Below are positions 63,245-64,000 of a stretch of DNA of 64,000 nt, one piece after another (position 1 is the first letter of the stretch; the number at the start of each line of letters is the position of its first letter). The DNA is from Thermococcus litoralis DSM 5473 (lineage in GTDB: Archaea; Methanobacteriota_B; Thermococci; Thermococcales; Thermococcaceae): NCBI RefSeq assembly GCF_000246985.2, contig NC_022084.1:1592156-1656155 (forward strand), in the 5' to 3' direction. A model generated the notes under the pieces. That model was given only the letters and a program-made list of their open reading frames with translations, was not told the DNA's origin and did no database searches. Position numbers and translations under genes: made by a program.

Positions 63245-63922
63245 ATGAAAATTCTTGTAATAAACCCTGTTGGAACTTCGAGATGGGATGAAACAGACAA
63301 AAAAATATACCAGAGCTTTGCTTCTCTAGAGACAGAGATAGAGGTAATTAGTTTAGGGGAGGGCCCAATTTCAATCGAAACTAGAAAAACTGAAGCCGAT
63401 GCTATACCAAGAATCGTGGAAACAGCGCTAAAGAATCATGAGAGTTATGATGCTATAATAGTAAACTGCTGCGCAGATCCAGGAGTTGATATTATAAGGT
63501 CACTCCTTGACAAACCTGTCGTTGGCCCTTGCGAAGCGTCGTTAGCTCTAGCTTCTGTTCTTGGTAAGAAAATTGGAATTGTAACTGTTTCTAAGACGGG
63601 AATTCCAATATTCGAAGAGCTAGTAAAAAAACTAAACTTCGAGGAGTTCGTAGTATCGATACGAGCTATAGGCATTTCTGTGCCAGAAATTGAAAAAAAT
63701 TTGCAAAAAACAGTTAATCTGCTCTTAGAAGAGTGTAAAAAAGCAGAGAAAGACGGGGCGGAAGTAATAGTACTCGGGTGTACAGGGTTTGCAGGCTTAG
63801 CAGAAAGGCTTCAAAAACATATGGCTATACCTATTATTGACCCTGCTGGAGCTGCAGTAAAAATAGCGGAGAATTTGGTATCCCTTAAATTAAGCCATAG
63901 CAAAAAACGGTATTTTTCTTAA
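63245..63922 (+). CDS. Asp/Glu/hydantoin racemase family protein
   Basis: 225 aa. C75/C76 (IIVNCCADPGVD) and C179 (VIVLGCTGFAG) are the two reactive-cysteine sites, with VISLGEGPISIETRKTEADAIPRIVETALKN and VVGPCEASLALASVLGKKIGIVTVS. It is the third racemase-like protein of the island. ATG 63245 follows GGAGGTGAAAATT. A further gene starts 14 bases after its stop. Confidence 0.83.
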   Translation: MKILVINPVGTSRWDETDKKIYQSFASLETEIEVISLGEGPISIETRKTEADAIPRIVETALKNHESYDAIIVNCCADPGVDIIRSLLDKPVVGPCEASLALASVLGKKIGIVTVSKTGIPIFEELVKKLNFEEFVVSIRAIGISVPEIEKNLQKTVNLLLEECKKAEKDGAEVIVLGCTGFAGLAERLQKHMAIPIIDPAGAAVKIAENLVSLKLSHSKKRYFS

Positions 63923-63936
63923 AAGGGGGGATTTTT

Positions 63937-64000
63937 ATGTTAGGCTATTTGTCAATTGAAGTCTTGGAAAGTGCTCATAAGTTGTTAAACAAAATAATGA
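63937..64000 (+). CDS. Start of an unidentified gene, cut by window edge
   Basis: An ATG preceded by AAAAGGGGGG begins an open frame reading MLGYLSIEVLESAHKLLNKIM and continuing past the edge. Only 21 codons are visible; family not recognised. It probably belongs to the racemase-DUF917 unit. Confidence 0.45.
   Translation, partial: MLGYLSIEVLESAHKLLNKIM

Overview
The window comes from a hyperthermophilic euryarchaeon of the order Thermococcales, probably one of the more AT-rich Thermococcus species. The reasons are: both subunits of the archaeal family-D DNA polymerase next to Orc1/Cdc6; TFB, an archaeal histone, Gar1 and archaeal SepF; the back-to-back korDABG and second KOR-like set known from Pyrococcus; paired Nfn flavoproteins; a 5S rRNA gene separate from the large rRNA genes; a CGP-CTERM sorting tail; and GGTGA-type ribosome sites with TATA boxes. 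The species is not determined.

Region 1 (1-11.2 kb) is the replication and information-processing core. PolD large subunit (partial), PolD small subunit and Orc1/Cdc6 read leftward from a likely replication origin. ORB-like dyads lie on both sides of a RuvBL/TIP49-like ATPase gene. Gar1, TFB and a YfcE-type phosphoesterase read rightward. Histone, SepF, a ZPR1 zinc-finger protein, a DUF365 protein, homoserine dehydrogenase and a four-CBS protein follow.

Region 2 (11.3-33.9 kb) is mostly housekeeping and energy metabolism. It holds 5S rRNA with tRNA-Asp, SurE, a DUF996 membrane protein, the archaeosine radical-SAM enzyme RaSEA, and two tandem 2-oxoacid:ferredoxin oxidoreductases (korDABG plus a second alpha-beta-gamma set). 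NfnL/NfnS, a DUF192 protein, Trm5-type tRNA methyltransferase and tRNA-Glu come next. Then come an ABC importer pair without a binding protein, THEP1 NTPase, a secreted cell-wall-binding/helical protein, MtnA, an iron alcohol dehydrogenase, an Lhr helicase with an altered motif II, and an M20 peptidase.

Region 3 (34-64 kb) looks more AT-rich and is an accessory catabolic island. A leftward, apparently decaying unit holds an amidohydrolase with two frameshifts, dipeptide permeases C and B, and a CGP-CTERM binding protein with one frameshift; it has no ATPase genes. A Lrp/AsnC regulator separates it from a rightward series: hydantoin-racemase-like protein, DUF917, DUF1177, AroM, M29 aminopeptidase, M20 amidohydrolase, a complete ECF transporter, nitroreductase, DUF6092, a second Lrp regulator, DUF3311 with an SSS symporter, a second M20 hydrolase, pyroglutamyl peptidase, a NYN-fold protein, a third Lrp regulator, a full dipeptide ABC importer, and a second racemase-DUF917-racemase block. 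I read this as an uncharacterised pathway that imports and opens, racemises and hydrolyses peptides or cyclic amide (hydantoin/pyroglutamyl-like) compounds. Substrates are inferred only.

Several reading-frame breaks (gar1, amidohydrolase, binding protein, second DppC) could be real decay or single-base sequence errors; two fall in short homopolymer runs and are the most suspect.
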